This document shows positions 13,534-14,037 of a DNA stretch of 14,037 nt, one piece after another. Position 1 is the first letter of the stretch; each line of letters begins with the position of its first letter. Position numbers and translations under genes: made by a program. The notes beneath the pieces are model-generated. The model saw only the letters and a list, made by a program, of their open reading frames with translations, did not search any database and was not told where the DNA came from. The stretch covers positions 1 through 14,037 of the forward strand of contig UROO01000045.1 in the NCBI GenBank assembly GCA_900549555.1. Reading direction: 5' to 3'. The stretch comes from an uncultured Collinsella sp. Lineage in GTDB: Bacteria; Actinomycetota; Coriobacteriia; Coriobacteriales; Coriobacteriaceae.

Positions 13534-14009
13534 AGTACTTGAAGAAGCCCTCGCCCGAGCTTTCGCCCAGCTTGCCTTCGTCGAGCATCTGCTTGAGGAC
13601 GGATGCCATGGCCTTAAAGTTGTAGGGCATCATCATCTTTTTGAGCAACGGGCTCACCAGGCCCGGCACCTTCTGGTACTGCATAACGATGTTGTAAGCC
13701 GTCTGGATACCAACCGTGTCGAATACGCGGAACGGACCCTTGGGGGCGCCGGTGCCACGCGTCCATGCGAGGTCGATGCTCTTGGGATCGCTCACGCCCG
13801 AGACATACAGGTCGAGGCCCGAAAGCAGCCATGGCACCAGCATGGAATTGAGCAGGTAGCCGTTCTTTTCCTTGTTGACGGGCAGGGCAAGCATGCGAAT
13901 GTCGTTGGCGAAGTCGACGAGCTCGTCGAAGTAGCACTTGTCGGTTTGGTCCTGCGCCATGACCTCGGTCATGTTGTTCTTCCAGATGGAGTTGGCAAAG
14001 TGCAGCGAC
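13532..14009 (-). CDS. 3-hydroxyacyl-CoA dehydrogenase, C-terminal part (5' end missing)
   Basis: The C-terminal 158 residues of a 3-hydroxyacyl-CoA (3-hydroxybutyryl-CoA type) dehydrogenase, which oxidises or forms the 3-keto group with NAD(H). The helical substrate domain is recognisable from NGYLLNSMLVPWLL, GVSDPKSIDLAWTRGTGAPK, GPFRVFDTVGIQTAYNIV and the terminal LGESSGEGFFKY, which match the family's usual closing motifs. The NAD-binding Rossmann domain, including its GxGxxG, lies beyond the contig end. An apparent ATG at 14026 belongs to the adapter, so the first residues MCIRDR are an artifact. Genuine coding starts at 14009. In anaerobes such enzymes serve butyrate or fatty-acid metabolism; no other gene of such a pathway is in view. 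Confidence 0.88.
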
Positions 14010-14037
14010 CTGTCTCTTATACACATCTGACGCTGCC
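14010..14037 (-). other. Nextera adapter (not genomic)
   Basis: The last 28 bases begin CTGTCTCTTATACACATCT, the reverse complement of the transposase mosaic end, and continue into the read-1 adapter (GACGCTGCC). It mirrors the adapter at the left end, so the contig is bounded by untrimmed adapter on both sides. Confidence 0.97.

Overview
The window is a short contig of high-GC bacterial DNA. Gene content and style point to the Coriobacteriia (Actinomycetota), most likely a gut Collinsella or a close relative. The support is high GC, strong AGGAGG-type ribosome binding sites, a wall-anchored surface protein with an LAxTG-type sorting signal, a DUF6020-like membrane protein, and GGGGACAGG-type hairpin repeats that I associate with this group from memory. 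The genus is an inference. Both ends carry Nextera library adapter, so only about 50-14009 is genuine DNA.

Layout. From 68 to 6198 six genes run leftward on the minus strand: yebC, a large polytopic DUF6020-like membrane protein, lgt (prolipoprotein diacylglyceryl transferase), a small NifU-type Fe-S scaffold, a dCMP/ComE-type deaminase and coaX (type III pantothenate kinase). These are core functions in translation/regulation, cell envelope, Fe-S assembly, nucleotide supply and CoA. They are separated by 30-180 bp gaps and each has its own ribosome binding site, so this is not one tight operon. At 6391-8094 an OPT-family transporter runs rightward, divergent from coaX across a region with two TATACT boxes and an inverted repeat between them. 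It ends at a strong terminator, which stands back to back with a second terminator serving the convergent gene.

The convergent gene (8296-11763, minus) is the most distinctive in the window. It encodes a 1155-residue surface protein: signal peptide, long Ala-rich coiled coil, a central CAP/SCP-like domain, a second coiled coil of about equal length, a Lys/Pro-rich stretch and an LAQTG sorting signal. A run of nine G lies just after the signal peptide. A one-base gain or loss there would meet a stop codon within four codons, so the gene may be a phase-variable on/off locus. A DUF389 membrane protein (12071-13210, plus) is divergent from it and carries a near-perfect EF-hand loop in a cytosolic linker. 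The window ends in a 3-hydroxyacyl-CoA dehydrogenase whose 5' part is cut off by the adapter.

The non-coding DNA holds a family of small hairpins whose loops contain GGG(G)ACAGG-like cores. Several start at or within a few bases of stop codons of minus-strand genes. One inverted pair between lgt and the DUF6020 gene looks like a REPIN. No rRNA, tRNA, CRISPR array or intact insertion sequence was seen.
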